Assembly (NCBI GenBank): GCA_041389525.1
Contig: JAWKRR010000003.1
Span: 186,001 to 250,000, forward strand
Length of the DNA stretch: 64,000 nucleotides
DNA from: JACKFB01 sp041389525
GTDB lineage: Bacteria > Myxococcota_A > UBA9042 > PHBI01 > JACKFB01
Reading direction: 5' to 3'
Below the pieces are notes generated by a model. The model ran no database searches, had not been told where the DNA came from, and saw only the letters and a list, made by a program, of their open reading frames with translations. Below, piece after piece: positions 40,082-49,561 of the stretch. How positions within the stretch are numbered: position 1 is the first letter of the stretch; every line of letters begins with the position of its first letter. The position numbers and the translations under genes are program-made.

Positions 40082-42775
40082 GTGAAGCCCACATCCGCCA
40101 CGCCGCCGCGCAAGCCCGCGGCCAAACCGCCAAGGGGGCCCGAGAGCCCGCTCTTTCGGCGCTGGGCCGAGCTGGTGCTGCGTCACCCGTGGGTCGTGCT
40201 GGGCGCGACCTTCCTGATGTGTGCCGCCGCGGCGTGGGGTATCGCCACGCGCCTGACCATGGACATGACCATCGAGTCGTTCATGGACAACAAGTCCTCG
40301 GCGCTCCTCACGCTTGAGGAGTATCGCGATCAGTTCGGGCGTGACGACGCGTTCATCGTGCAGGCCGAGGGCGACGTCTTCTCAGCCGACTATCTCGAGC
40401 GCCTGCGCAAGCTGCATGAAGAGCTCGCCACCCTCGACATGGAGATCCCCAGCCTCGGCCAGCGGATGACCGACCGCGGCGGCGCGGCGCCGTCCGACGA
40501 GCCACCGCCCCCAGCAGTCGCCGCCCCCGACGCCCCAGCAGCGGAGGACACCCCCTCTGCCGACGACGCGTTCGGCGACTTCGAGGACACCGGCTCAGGC
40601 GACGACGCGACGCTCGAAGACGCCAACAGCGCGTGGGCCGATGAGTCCGGCGGCAGCGTGGTCGACCAGATCATCTCGCTGGTGAACTTCCGCAGGACCA
40701 GCGGCAAGACGGTCACGGACCCGAGCGGCCGCGACATCGTCCAGCTCAAGGTGGGGAAGTTCCTCGACCCGTGGCCCGCAGACGACGCAGCCCGCGCAGC
40801 GCTTCGGGACGCGGCGCTCAACGACCCCAAGATGGTCGATCAGGTCGTCTCCCACGACGGCACCATCTCGGCCATCGTCCTCCGCACCGAGTTCATGAGC
40901 CCCGAGGACCTCGAGCGGGTCGCCGACGAGCTACACACCGTGCTCGCGCGCCACAGCGTCCCGGGCTTCAAGCTCAGCCTCTCCGGCCTCCCCGAGCTGG
41001 CCGCCTCGCTCAACCGCATGATGCAGCGCGAGATCCGCAACCTCTTCGTCCTCGCCTTCGCCGCGCAGATCCTGATGATGTTCTTCCTCTTCCGGCACCC
41101 CGTCGGCATCTTCGGCCCCCTGGCCGTCGTCGGGCTGGCGGCCGCATGGACCTTCGGGTTCATGGCCTTCGTCGGGACCCCCGTGACGATGCTGTCCAAC
41201 GTCCTGCCGGCCTTCATCATCGCCGTCGGCATCGGCGACTCCGTCCACGTGCAATCGGTCTACCGTGACGCGCGGCGCCGCGGCCTGCCCAACCACGAAG
41301 CCATCGTCAGCGCGGTGGCGGCGACCGGAAAGCCCGTCCTCTTCACGACGCTGACGACCATGTTCGGTCTGCTCAGCCTCAACTACGCCTCGATGAAGGC
41401 GGTCAACGAGATGGGCACCGCGGGCGCCATCGGCGTCGTCTTTGCCCTGGTCAACACGGTCACCATCCTGCCCGTGATGCTGTCCTGGAACCGAAAGGGC
41501 CTCCTCGGCGCGCCGCCGAAGGGTCACCACGACCTCATCGACAGGTTCCTCGACGTCTGCGGCAGCATCTCGGGCCGCCCCATCACATCCCCCGCCGGCA
41601 CGCCGGTCGATCCGCGCCGTCGCCGCCTCGTCCTCGTCGTCGCCTTCGCGCTGACCGCGGTCGCCGGCTACGGGGTGAGCCAGCTCCGCGTCTGGCACAA
41701 CCCCCTCTCGTGGATCCCGGCGGGCGACCCCACCAAGGTCGCGTTCGAGACCACCGACGAGCGCCTGGGCGGCGCCGCCAGCGTGCAGCTCCTCATCCGC
41801 ACCAAGACCGATCTCGGCATGAAAGATCTCGAGCTGTTGCGCGGCCTCGAGGCCCTCGAGAAGCGCATCCGCGCGTACCAGGACCCCTTGGTGCCGGACC
41901 TTGTGGGCGCGTCGATCAGCCTGCTCGACGTGGTCAAAGAGACCAACCGCGCGCTGCACGGCGGCGACCAAGCCTACTACCGCCTCCCCGACACCCAGGC
42001 CGAGCTCGCCGACACCCTCTTCCTCTTCGAGAACGCCAGCCCGAGCGAGCTCCACCGCCTCGCCAGCGCCGACCTGAAGACCTCTCAGATGAGCTTGCGC
42101 GTCCGCTGGCTCGAGGCGACCTCGTACGGCCCCTTCACCAAAGACATCGACGCGGCCATCGTCGACACCATCGGCGACCGCGCCGAGATCAAGACCACCG
42201 GCGCCGCCTACACCCTCTTCGCCACGGTCTCCGCCCTCATCACCGACCTGCTGCGCAGCTTCGCGGTCGCCTTCGTGGTCATCACGCTCTTGATGATCGT
42301 CCTGCTGCGCGACATCCGGCTGGGCCTCGTCGCCATGGTCCCGAACCTGCTCCCCATCATCTACATCATGGGCTTCATGGGCTACGCCAACGTCCCCATC
42401 GACATGTCCAACCTGCTCATCGCGTCCATCGCCATCGGGCTCGCCGTCGACGACACCATCCACCTGCTGCACCGCTACAAAGTGAATCTCGAGGCCCACG
42501 GGAACGTCGAGGACGCCATCAACGAGGCCCTGCACCACTCGGGCCGCGCGATGACCTCGACCAGCCTCATCCTGGCGGTCGGCTTCTTCACTTACATGGG
42601 CGCCAGCCTCATCTCGCTGCAACGCTTCGGCTACCTCATCGGCCTCACCGCCCTCCTCGCGCTGGTGCTCGACCTCATCTTCGGCCCGGCCCTGCTCCGC
42701 TCGGTCTACGCACGCAAACCGCGACCCTCGACCCTCGACCAGGAGAACCCTCCCAATGCTGCAACTCCCGCCTAA
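40082..42775 (+). CDS. RND-superfamily (MMPL/hydrophobe-type) exporter
   Basis: 897 residues, 12-TM RND topology: TM1 near residues 35-55 (WVVLGATFLMCAAAAWG), a large periplasmic loop, a TM2-6 block (FVLAFAAQILMMFFLF onward), a second loop, and a TM8-12 block (LLRSFAVAFVVITLLMIVLL). The sterol-sensing-like conserved stretches GIGDSVHVQSVYRDA and GLAVDDTIHLLHRY carry the Asp residues of the proton relay. The first loop contains an unusual Ala/Pro/Asp-rich insertion (residues ~135-200). GTG 40082. It overlaps the LolA-like gene by 20 bases. Likely moves hydrophobic or lipid substrates across the envelope. Confidence 0.9.
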   Translation: MKPTSATPPRKPAAKPPRGPESPLFRRWAELVLRHPWVVLGATFLMCAAAAWGIATRLTMDMTIESFMDNKSSALLTLEEYRDQFGRDDAFIVQAEGDVFSADYLERLRKLHEELATLDMEIPSLGQRMTDRGGAAPSDEPPPPAVAAPDAPAAEDTPSADDAFGDFEDTGSGDDATLEDANSAWADESGGSVVDQIISLVNFRRTSGKTVTDPSGRDIVQLKVGKFLDPWPADDAARAALRDAALNDPKMVDQVVSHDGTISAIVLRTEFMSPEDLERVADELHTVLARHSVPGFKLSLSGLPELAASLNRMMQREIRNLFVLAFAAQILMMFFLFRHPVGIFGPLAVVGLAAAWTFGFMAFVGTPVTMLSNVLPAFIIAVGIGDSVHVQSVYRDARRRGLPNHEAIVSAVAATGKPVLFTTLTTMFGLLSLNYASMKAVNEMGTAGAIGVVFALVNTVTILPVMLSWNRKGLLGAPPKGHHDLIDRFLDVCGSISGRPITSPAGTPVDPRRRRLVLVVAFALTAVAGYGVSQLRVWHNPLSWIPAGDPTKVAFETTDERLGGAASVQLLIRTKTDLGMKDLELLRGLEALEKRIRAYQDPLVPDLVGASISLLDVVKETNRALHGGDQAYYRLPDTQAELADTLFLFENASPSELHRLASADLKTSQMSLRVRWLEATSYGPFTKDIDAAIVDTIGDRAEIKTTGAAYTLFATVSALITDLLRSFAVAFVVITLLMIVLLRDIRLGLVAMVPNLLPIIYIMGFMGYANVPIDMSNLLIASIAIGLAVDDTIHLLHRYKVNLEAHGNVEDAINEALHHSGRAMTSTSLILAVGFFTYMGASLISLQRFGYLIGLTALLALVLDLIFGPALLRSVYARKPRPSTLDQENPPNAATPA

Positions 42776-43583
42776 AGCCGCCGCCCTCCTCGCCTTCGTC
42801 CTGCTCGCCGCGAGCGCCCCCGCCGCGCTCGCGATCTCCGCCGACTCCACCGACCCACGCGCCATCATGCAGGCCGTCGAGGACCGCCCCACCGGCGACA
42901 AGAGCGTCGGCCGCATGCAGATGGTCATCATCGACCAGGGCGGCAGCCAGCGCGTCCGCACCGTCCAGACCCGGATGATGGAGTTCCCCGAGGGCACCAA
43001 GCAGCTGATCCTCTTCGAGACCCCCGCCGACGTCCGAAACACCGGCCTGCTCACCGTGGACTACGACGACGGCGCCAAGGTGGACGACCAGTGGCTCTAC
43101 TTGCCGAGCCTGCGCAAATCCACGCGCATCTCGTCGTCCGAGCGCTCTGGCGCCTTCATGGGCTCGGACTTCAGCTTCTCCGACATGGCCTCGCGCTCAG
43201 TCGCCGACTACGACTACACGATGGTCGAGCAGTCCGCGAAGGTCTCCGGCGAGGACTGCTGGCTCATCGAGGCGCGCCCGCGCACCGACCGCGCCAAGGA
43301 AGAGAGCGGCTACGTGAAGTCCCAGGTCTGGGTCTCGAAGTCCAAGGTCATGCCGGTCCAGTCCAAGCACTGGGTGCGCGAGGGCAAGAAGCTCAAGTAC
43401 ATGAAGTTCGAAGAGATTCGCTCCGTCGGCGGCATCCTCGTCGCCCACAAGATCAGCGCCCGCACGGTCAGCGGCAAGACCGCGCTGTCCACCACCGTCA
43501 TCACGTTCTCGGACCTGCGCTTCGGCGACTCCACGGTCAGCGACTCCGACTTCACGCAGCGGCGGCTCGAGCAGGGCCTCTAA
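42756..43583 (+). CDS. Outer-membrane lipoprotein-sorting (LolA-like) protein
   Basis: 275 residues with a signal peptide (LLAFVLLAASAPAALA) and a LolA/LppX-like beta fold: VGRMQMVIIDQGGSQRVRT, FETPADVRNTGLLTVDY, QWLYLPSLRKSTRISSSERS, GSDFSFSDMASR. ATG 42756 lies inside the end of the RND gene with AGGAG upstream. RND-LolA-like pairs usually carry lipids or hydrophobic compounds through the periplasm. Substrate unknown. Confidence 0.87.
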   Translation: MLQLPPKAAALLAFVLLAASAPAALAISADSTDPRAIMQAVEDRPTGDKSVGRMQMVIIDQGGSQRVRTVQTRMMEFPEGTKQLILFETPADVRNTGLLTVDYDDGAKVDDQWLYLPSLRKSTRISSSERSGAFMGSDFSFSDMASRSVADYDYTMVEQSAKVSGEDCWLIEARPRTDRAKEESGYVKSQVWVSKSKVMPVQSKHWVREGKKLKYMKFEEIRSVGGILVAHKISARTVSGKTALSTTVITFSDLRFGDSTVSDSDFTQRRLEQGL

Positions 43584-43598
43584 GCGCGGCGCCGGCTC

Positions 43599-45059
43599 TT
43601 GCTCCGCCGCCCCATAGCGCTGCTCTCGCTGCTGGTCATCGCCCTCACCGCGCCTCCGATTTCGCAGGCGCGAGCTGACGATTCGGAAGATGACGGCTTC
43701 GACTTCGGCGAGACGCCCCAGGTGCACGTCCTGGTGCCGGCCGAGCCGTCGCCGTGGGCCTTCACCGGGTTTCTTCGCAGCGACGAGGCGGTGTGGCTCG
43801 AGCGCTTCAAGGACAACCCGCTCGCAAAGGCCCGGCAGAGCCTCGACCTCGCCCTGTCCTACAAGAAGGGGATCATCCGGCTGCTGCTCACCGGCCACGG
43901 CGAGTACGACCTCGCCTACCTCGCCCAGCGCGACAGCTACGACAAGCCGACCCTGCGCGCCTACGAGTGGCAGGTCACGACCCGCGAGGCCTTCGTCGCG
44001 CTGTCGCTGGGCCGGGTCGAGCTCACCGCGGGCCGCCAGATCGTCGCCTGGGGCGAAGGCGACGCGCTCAGCCCGCTGGACGTGGTCAACCCCCGCGACA
44101 TGCGCGAGCCCGGCCTCGCCGACCTCGACGACCTGCGCCTCGCCGTCCTCGCGACCCGCGTCGGCTGGTTTCGCGGCGCCCACCGCCTCGAGGCGATGAT
44201 CATCCACGAGTCCGACTTCGGCTACCGCCCGGCCCCGCTGTCCGACTACAGCCCCTTCCGCGCCGTCATCGACGACAACCCCATCGCCCGCGACCTCATC
44301 GGCGACCGCGAGGTCACCTGGGAGCACAAGCAGCGCCGCTTCGCCCTGGCCCAGCAGGAGGGCTTGCTGCGCTGGGTGATGAAGGGGGCGGGCCTCGACG
44401 CCGGCCTCTACCTCGCCAGCGTGCTGGACGATCAGGGCGTCGTCTCCATCGACACCGCCGACCTCGCCGACGAAAAGCGCGTCCCCATCGGCTTGGACCA
44501 CCGCCGCTACACGGTCTTCGGCCACTCGGGCGCGCGCTCCTTCGGCGACTTCCTGCTCAAGTGGGAGGCCGGCGTCGAGCTGCGCCGCCCCTTCACCACC
44601 GGCCGCCTCGACGACTTCGACCCCGACAACCCGCTCGCCTCGGCGGCCGCGCTCAGCTCGCTCGGCCACGCCGCGGGCGACCTGCTGAACACGATGCTCG
44701 GCCTGACCTACTCCGGCGTCACCGACCTCACCTTGGCCCTCGAGATCTCGAAGCCCTGGCTGCTTGGCGACATCGACGACCTGCTCATCGACGCCTCCGC
44801 GCCCTTCATCGCGCTCCGAGCCTCCTACACCACGCTGCGCGAGCGCCTGCGCCTGGACGCGGCCTTCTCGATGATCGGCTGGAAGGCCGAGCTGGGCTGG
44901 CTCATCCGCGCCCAAGCCACCTGGGCGGTCCGGGACGCCCTGCAGCTTCAGGCGGGCGTCATCACCTACCACCCGGGCGACGACTTCGGCCCCCTGACCG
45001 GGTTGGAGCGGCACGACCGCCTCTTCGTCGGGCTGCGTTGGGACTTCCAGATCCTGTGA
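43599..45059 (+). CDS. Outer-membrane beta-barrel protein (DUF1302-like)
   Basis: 486 residues from TTG 43599, giving a signal peptide (LLRRPIALLSLLVIALTAPP, ISQARA). The mature part has many alternating amphipathic strands (WEHKQRRFALAQQEGLLRWV, LFVGLRWDFQI) and ends in an aromatic-flanked strand, as in porin-like proteins. A long Asp-rich region follows the signal. It sits directly after the RND and LolA-like genes, so it may complete an inner-to-outer membrane export route. Barrel assignment is from strand pattern and context. Confidence 0.72.
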   Translation: MLRRPIALLSLLVIALTAPPISQARADDSEDDGFDFGETPQVHVLVPAEPSPWAFTGFLRSDEAVWLERFKDNPLAKARQSLDLALSYKKGIIRLLLTGHGEYDLAYLAQRDSYDKPTLRAYEWQVTTREAFVALSLGRVELTAGRQIVAWGEGDALSPLDVVNPRDMREPGLADLDDLRLAVLATRVGWFRGAHRLEAMIIHESDFGYRPAPLSDYSPFRAVIDDNPIARDLIGDREVTWEHKQRRFALAQQEGLLRWVMKGAGLDAGLYLASVLDDQGVVSIDTADLADEKRVPIGLDHRRYTVFGHSGARSFGDFLLKWEAGVELRRPFTTGRLDDFDPDNPLASAAALSSLGHAAGDLLNTMLGLTYSGVTDLTLALEISKPWLLGDIDDLLIDASAPFIALRASYTTLRERLRLDAAFSMIGWKAELGWLIRAQATWAVRDALQLQAGVITYHPGDDFGPLTGLERHDRLFVGLRWDFQIL

Positions 45060-45148
45060 CCGCGGCGAGCGACCGCAGCGCTCGCGACCTGTGATAGCGT
45101 GCCGCCGGCCAGCCGCCTCGGCACTCCCCCTTGTCCCGGAGCCGCCCT

Positions 45149-45787
45149 ATGCGCCCCTCCCTCGCCGCACGCGTCGCCCTCCCCTGCCTGCTCATCGTGG
45201 CCTGCGCCAGCCAGCCCGAGCCCAAGAAAGAGCGCGACCCGCGCGACTACACCCCGCCGGCCGCCGGGCACGAGTCTCCGCGCGTCGTCCTCGAGCCGAC
45301 CCCGGCCGACGCCGACCCGCACATCAGCCGCTCCGCCGGCTTCCCGGGCGCCATCGTCGTCCTCTATCCCCGCGTCGTCCCGGTCACGCGCGAAGACGAG
45401 CTGCGCCCGGTCGCTGTGGGCGTGCAGCAGCGCCTCTCCGACTTGGTCCTCAAGGCGCTGCCCGGCCGCAAGATCGACCTGCGCCCCTTCCCCGAGCGCG
45501 CCTGCCCGCAGTCGGGCTGCACCGTGCCAGCCATGGGCGCCGTGCTCGCCTCCGTGGGCACCGGCTGCGCTGTCGTGGTCACGCTGAGCCCGCCCGGACG
45601 CTCCGATTCGACGCTGCGCCCCTGGGCCGGCGAGGTGGAGTTCAAGGGTGGCCCGGTCCCCTTCCGCGAGGCGCCCGAGTCGCGTATCACCGTCAAAGAC
45701 ATGGCCATCTGCGCCGACCTCGCCGCCACCGGGGCCGCCAAAGAGGCTGAGCTGATCCACGCCATCCGCGCCGCGTTCGGTCCCTGA
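45149..45787 (+). CDS. Lipoprotein of unknown function
   Basis: 212 residues from ATG 45149, preceded by CGGAGCC; the in-frame TTG at 45131 is less likely. Lipobox LLIVAC (Cys18), then a Pro/Glu/Arg linker and a soluble domain with Cys-rich CPQSGCTVPAMG and AVVVTLSPPGRS. Not recognised. Same strand and close spacing suggest it belongs with the export-type genes upstream. Confidence 0.7.
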   Translation: MRPSLAARVALPCLLIVACASQPEPKKERDPRDYTPPAAGHESPRVVLEPTPADADPHISRSAGFPGAIVVLYPRVVPVTREDELRPVAVGVQQRLSDLVLKALPGRKIDLRPFPERACPQSGCTVPAMGAVLASVGTGCAVVVTLSPPGRSDSTLRPWAGEVEFKGGPVPFREAPESRITVKDMAICADLAATGAAKEAELIHAIRAAFGP

Positions 45788-45838
45788 GATCACGCCCGTA
45801 GCCGCGCCCGCCCCCCTCTCCACACCACGAGCCCGCGC

Positions 45839-47074
45839 ATGAGCTTCCTCCAGAGCCTGTGGGATAGCCCGGTACAACTCGCCATCCCGCTCATCAGCGC
45901 CGTCATCGGCTGGTGGACCAACGTCGTCGCCATCCAGATGATGTTCCGCCCGCTGACCTTCATCGGCATCAAGCCGCTGTTGGGCTGGCAGGGCATCATC
46001 CCCGCCAACGCGCTGCGCCTCGCCAACACCGGGCTGAAGCTGGTGACGGAGAAGCTGCTCGATATCCGCGAGCTCTTCACACCCGAGGCCTCGCGCGAGC
46101 TGCTCGAGGGCCGCCGCGGCCACATCGAGGCCATGACCCGCCGCCTCATCGAGGAGAAGGCGCCCCAGCGCTTCCCCGCCATGTGGAACGCCCTGGCGCC
46201 CAACATCCGCGATCAGGTCGTCGCCAAGGCCACCGACGAGGTGATGCGCCTCTCCGGCGAGGTGCTGGGCGACGCCGCCGCCAACATCAGCGAGCTGCTC
46301 CACGTCCAGCGCATCGTCTCGGTCGCGGTGGTCGAAGACAAAGCGCTGATGAACCACATCTTTCAGAGCGTGGGCGCCGCCGAGTTCAAGTTCATCGAGC
46401 GCTCCGGCTTCTGGTTCGGCGGCCTCTTCGGGCTGGTCCAGCTCCTCATCTGGCTCATCTATCCGGCGTGGTGGATCCTGCCCTTCTTCGGGTTTCTGGT
46501 CGGCTACGCCACCAACCTTGTCGCCCTGCGCCTCATCTTCGACCCGAAGGAGCCGATGAAGGTCGGCCCCTTCACCTTTCAGGGCCTCTTCCACCAGCGC
46601 CAGAAGCAGATCGCGGTCGAGTTCGCCCAGATCATGACGGCCCGCGTGCTCAACGCCGAGAACCTGTTTCGCGAGCTGGCGACTGGCGATTCGCGTGAGA
46701 CGCTGCTCGGCTACGTGCGGACACGCGTCCACCAGACCCTCGAGGATCTCAAGAAGAACCCGATGCTGGCGATGCTCGTGGCCGGCCCCGCGGGCGCTGA
46801 GCTGGAGGCCGAGATCCTCGAGGCCATCGAGCTCGAGATGTTCACCGACGGCGGCCTGGTCCACGACTTCGCCGACAAGTCCGACACCATCCGCGAGACC
46901 CTCATCGCCCGCATGTCGGTGATGGAGTCCGAGGCCTTCGAGGACGTCCTGCGCCCCGCCTTCAAGCAGGACGAGTGGAAGCTCATCCTCGCCGGCGCCG
47001 CGCTGGGGCTGGTGGCCGGCGTCGCGCAGCTCATCTGGCTCTTCGGCGACATGGTGCTGGGCGCGGGCGGCTGA
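45839..47074 (+). CDS. DUF445 family membrane protein
   Basis: 411 residues. N-terminal TM (PVQLAIPLISAVIGWWTNVV), the DUF445 core with GIIPANALRLANTG, a central hydrophobic pair (GFWFGGLFGLVQLLIWLIY, WWILPFFGFLVGYATNLVAL) and C-terminal TM (LILAGAALGLVAGVAQLIW). DUF445 (YheB-like) proteins lie in the envelope; role unknown. ATG 45839. Confidence 0.82.
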   Translation: MSFLQSLWDSPVQLAIPLISAVIGWWTNVVAIQMMFRPLTFIGIKPLLGWQGIIPANALRLANTGLKLVTEKLLDIRELFTPEASRELLEGRRGHIEAMTRRLIEEKAPQRFPAMWNALAPNIRDQVVAKATDEVMRLSGEVLGDAAANISELLHVQRIVSVAVVEDKALMNHIFQSVGAAEFKFIERSGFWFGGLFGLVQLLIWLIYPAWWILPFFGFLVGYATNLVALRLIFDPKEPMKVGPFTFQGLFHQRQKQIAVEFAQIMTARVLNAENLFRELATGDSRETLLGYVRTRVHQTLEDLKKNPMLAMLVAGPAGAELEAEILEAIELEMFTDGGLVHDFADKSDTIRETLIARMSVMESEAFEDVLRPAFKQDEWKLILAGAALGLVAGVAQLIWLFGDMVLGAGG

Positions 47075-47098
47075 GCGAGTCGCCGCGGCCGTCGGCGC

Positions 47099-47308
47099 CT
47101 ACTTCTTGTCCGCCGCCGCGCCCGTGCAGAGGTCTCGGCAGGCCGAGAAGTTCTCGCGGTCGCAGGTCTCCTTGGGGTCCAGCTCCGCGGGCTGGCACCA
47201 CTCGCGCTTGCAGTCCGAGATGCAGGCCTTCTCGCCCTGTCCGAAGCCCAGCGCGTACGCCAGGATGACGCCGATGATGATGACCACGGCGCAGCCTACA
47301 GCTCTCAT
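47099..47308 (-). CDS. Small membrane-anchored Cys-rich protein
   Basis: 69 residues: one N-terminal TM (VGCAVVIIIGVILAYALGF) then six Cys in the exported part (ACISDC, WC, TC, ACRDLC), likely disulfide-bonded in the periplasm. Not recognised. Converges on the DUF445 gene. Confidence 0.6.
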   Translation of the reverse strand: MRAVGCAVVIIIGVILAYALGFGQGEKACISDCKREWCQPAELDPKETCDRENFSACRDLCTGAAADKK

Positions 47309-47341
47309 GTGTGTACCTCGTCGCCGAGCCCGCGCTCAGGC

Positions 47342-48286
47342 TCACGCCGGGTCATAGCTCTCCGCGCCCAGTGACAGGTCGGGGATGTGCTGCCCGGGCG
47401 CCGGCGCCCAAGGCTCGTCGGCCATCTTCGGCGGCAGCACGTAGGGCGTGCCGTCGTAGCGGATGCGCTTGGCCGGCCAGACGAAGGTCCGCCAGAGGTA
47501 GACCGCCATGGACTTCTGATCGAGGGCCGGGTGGATGTGCGGCGCGATGCGCTCGGCGTGGGCGGCCGGGGCGAGGCTCCAGTGCAGCCCGGGGATCTCG
47601 TGGTGGATCGTGTGCCAGCCGTTGTTGAAGCTCCACCAAGCGAAGAACGGGCTGACGAAGTTCCGCGAGTGGTTGAACTGGCTGTCCGGGTCGCAGCCGT
47701 CGTGCTGCAGCAGGTTCATCGTGACGATGCCGAACGCGGCCCACAGGTGCGGCAGGTACCACCAGATCAGGAACTTCTGCCAATCGAGCACCAGCAGCAC
47801 CACCGAGACCCCGATGAGCACGCCGGCCTCGATGAGCAGCTGCCTGAACCACCGCGGCCGCTGCTTGCGCATGGCCCGGACGAAGGCCCGCTCGCCGCTG
47901 ACGATGCCCGGCGCGACCATCAGGAAGAACGCGATGCCGTTGAGCGGGTGCCAGCGAAACCGCGCCTTGGTCGTGCGCATCACGTCGCGCGCGCCCTCGG
48001 TGAACTTGTGGTGGCTGAGGTTGTGCCCGGGGACGAAGGTCGAGACCGGGTGGCCGTAGGTCAGGGTCAGGACGACCTGGAACGCGCGGTTGAGCGGCTT
48101 GCTGTGAAAAACCGGGCAGTGGATCGTGTTGTGCGTGATGACGGCGCAGAAAAACGAGAACGAGGCCACGGCCATCCACAGGGGAATCGCGAGCCACAGC
48201 GGCGGATTCAGCACCCAGGCGCACGCCACCAGCGCGAAGTATGTCAGTACGAAACCGATGGTGCGGCGGTCTTCGCGGAATCTCAT
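47342..48286 (-). CDS. Fatty-acid desaturase-type membrane di-iron protein
   Basis: 314 residues from ATG 48286 (GGAG eight bases before it; the in-frame GTG 48295 is less likely). Three histidine boxes HNTIH, HNLSHH and HTIHH between four TM segments are the di-iron ligands of membrane desaturases/hydroxylases. The C-terminal HIHPALD and KRIRYDGTPY are also typical. It is divergent from a second desaturase-type gene across a promoter region with a palindrome; adjacency to the sphingoid cluster makes long-chain-base or acyl-chain modification plausible. Regiochemistry cannot be predicted. Confidence 0.87.
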   Translation of the reverse strand: MRFREDRRTIGFVLTYFALVACAWVLNPPLWLAIPLWMAVASFSFFCAVITHNTIHCPVFHSKPLNRAFQVVLTLTYGHPVSTFVPGHNLSHHKFTEGARDVMRTTKARFRWHPLNGIAFFLMVAPGIVSGERAFVRAMRKQRPRWFRQLLIEAGVLIGVSVVLLVLDWQKFLIWWYLPHLWAAFGIVTMNLLQHDGCDPDSQFNHSRNFVSPFFAWWSFNNGWHTIHHEIPGLHWSLAPAAHAERIAPHIHPALDQKSMAVYLWRTFVWPAKRIRYDGTPYVLPPKMADEPWAPAPGQHIPDLSLGAESYDPA

Positions 48287-48377
48287 AGTGGCCACTCCGG
48301 GCGCCCCAAAGGGTGAACCCGCGTAGCGCTATCACATTGAGGGCCGGCGTCAAAGGCGCTGGAAGTGCCACCGATGT

Positions 48378-48395
48378 GCCGAGCAAGTGCTCGGC
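48378..48395. promoter_or_regulatory. Palindromic operator candidate between divergent desaturase genes
   Basis: GCCGAGCA-AG-TGCTCGGC, a perfect 8-bp inverted repeat with 2-base spacer, centrally placed between the divergent starts and 12 bases upstream of a promoter-like sequence. TetR-type fatty-acid regulators bind dyads of this sort; the regulator is not in the window. Confidence 0.5.
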
Positions 48396-48406
48396 AGATC
48401 CTATCG

Positions 48407-48435
48407 TTGTCGTCCACCGCGCTGCGTGATAATCC
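48407..48435 (+). promoter_or_regulatory. Sigma-70-like promoter candidate for the rightward desaturase
   Basis: TTGTCG (48407-48412), 17-base spacer, TAATCC (48430-48435) just right of the palindrome; moderate match only. Confidence 0.35.
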
Positions 48436-48513
48436 GGCGCCCCATAGCGGTACCCAACCGGCCCCTCGCAGCCGCACACCGCTTCGTTCACTCGCAGTGA
48501 GGCCGTCCGGGCT

Positions 48514-49521
48514 ATGCGCACAGGCTCAGAACTCAATCAGGCGACCCGCCCCTTCATGGCCGAGGATCGCCCTCGCACGTGGCGACTGCTCGCGGTCACC
48601 CTGGGCCTCCTTGGCGCGGCCCTCACCGGCGTCGTGCTCCTGCCCTGGTGGCCCGCCAAGCTCGCCGCCAGCGTCCTCGCCGGCCTCGTCCTGGTGCGCG
48701 CCTTCATCTTCTACCACGACCACGTGCACGGGGCGCTGCTGCACGATTCGCGCGCCGGCAAGGCCATCATGACCGTCCTCGGCGTGTGGCTGCTGACCGT
48801 CCGCTCGGTCTGGCGCGAGACCCACAACTACCACCACAAGCACAACGCCAAGCTCATCGGCTCGTCCATCGGCTCCTTCCCGGTGCTCACGGTCGGCATG
48901 TGGAAGGCGCTGACGCCGGCCCAGAAGCTCGCCTACCGCGCCGTCCGCCACCCGGTCACCATCGCCCTGGGCTACGTCCCGGTCTTCCTGCTCGGCATGA
49001 CCATCGCGCCTTTCCGCCGCGACCCGAAGAGCCACTGGATGGCCCCGGTCGCCCTGGTCATCCACCTCGCCGCCGCGACCCTCGCGGTCCACTTCCTCGG
49101 CTGGCTCACCGGCCTCTGCCTCGTCGTCCTACCCCTGGTCGTCGCCCACGGCGCCGGCAGCTACCTCTTCTTCGCCCAACACAACTTCCCCGACATGCAG
49201 CTACGCGACCGCCGCAACTGGGACTACACCTTCGCGGCGCTGAGCTCGTCGAGCATGTTCGAGATGAGCCCGCTCATGCACTGGTTCACCGGCAACATCG
49301 GCTACCACCACGTGCACCACCTCAACCACCGGATCCCCTTCTACCGCCTCCCCGAAGCCATGGCCGCCCTCCCCGAGCTGCAGAGCCCCGGCATCACCTC
49401 CTGGAAGCCCGCCGACGTCCTCGCCTGCCTACGCCTCGCCCTGTGGGACCCAGAGCAGAACCGCATGCTCACCTACGCCGAAGTCGAGAGCCGCGCCGCC
49501 GAGCCCGTCGCGTCCACCTGA
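48514..49521 (+). CDS. Fatty-acid desaturase-type membrane di-iron protein (second)
   Basis: 335 residues from ATG 48514 (GAGG 11 bases upstream); ATG 48556 would give a 321-residue form beginning at MAEDRPRTW. Histidine boxes HDHVH, HNYHHKHN and HHVHHLNH with intervening TM segments give the DesA/omega-type acyl-lipid desaturase pattern, closer to plant/cyanobacterial delta-12/delta-15 enzymes than the divergent neighbour. The shared divergent promoter suggests joint regulation. Substrate may be phospholipid acyl chains or the product of the nearby PKS cluster. Confidence 0.88.
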   Translation: MRTGSELNQATRPFMAEDRPRTWRLLAVTLGLLGAALTGVVLLPWWPAKLAASVLAGLVLVRAFIFYHDHVHGALLHDSRAGKAIMTVLGVWLLTVRSVWRETHNYHHKHNAKLIGSSIGSFPVLTVGMWKALTPAQKLAYRAVRHPVTIALGYVPVFLLGMTIAPFRRDPKSHWMAPVALVIHLAAATLAVHFLGWLTGLCLVVLPLVVAHGAGSYLFFAQHNFPDMQLRDRRNWDYTFAALSSSSMFEMSPLMHWFTGNIGYHHVHHLNHRIPFYRLPEAMAALPELQSPGITSWKPADVLACLRLALWDPEQNRMLTYAEVESRAAEPVAST

Positions 49522-49561
49522 AGCCGCCCGATCTCGGGCTGTGTTGTGAGGTGACGGAGTC

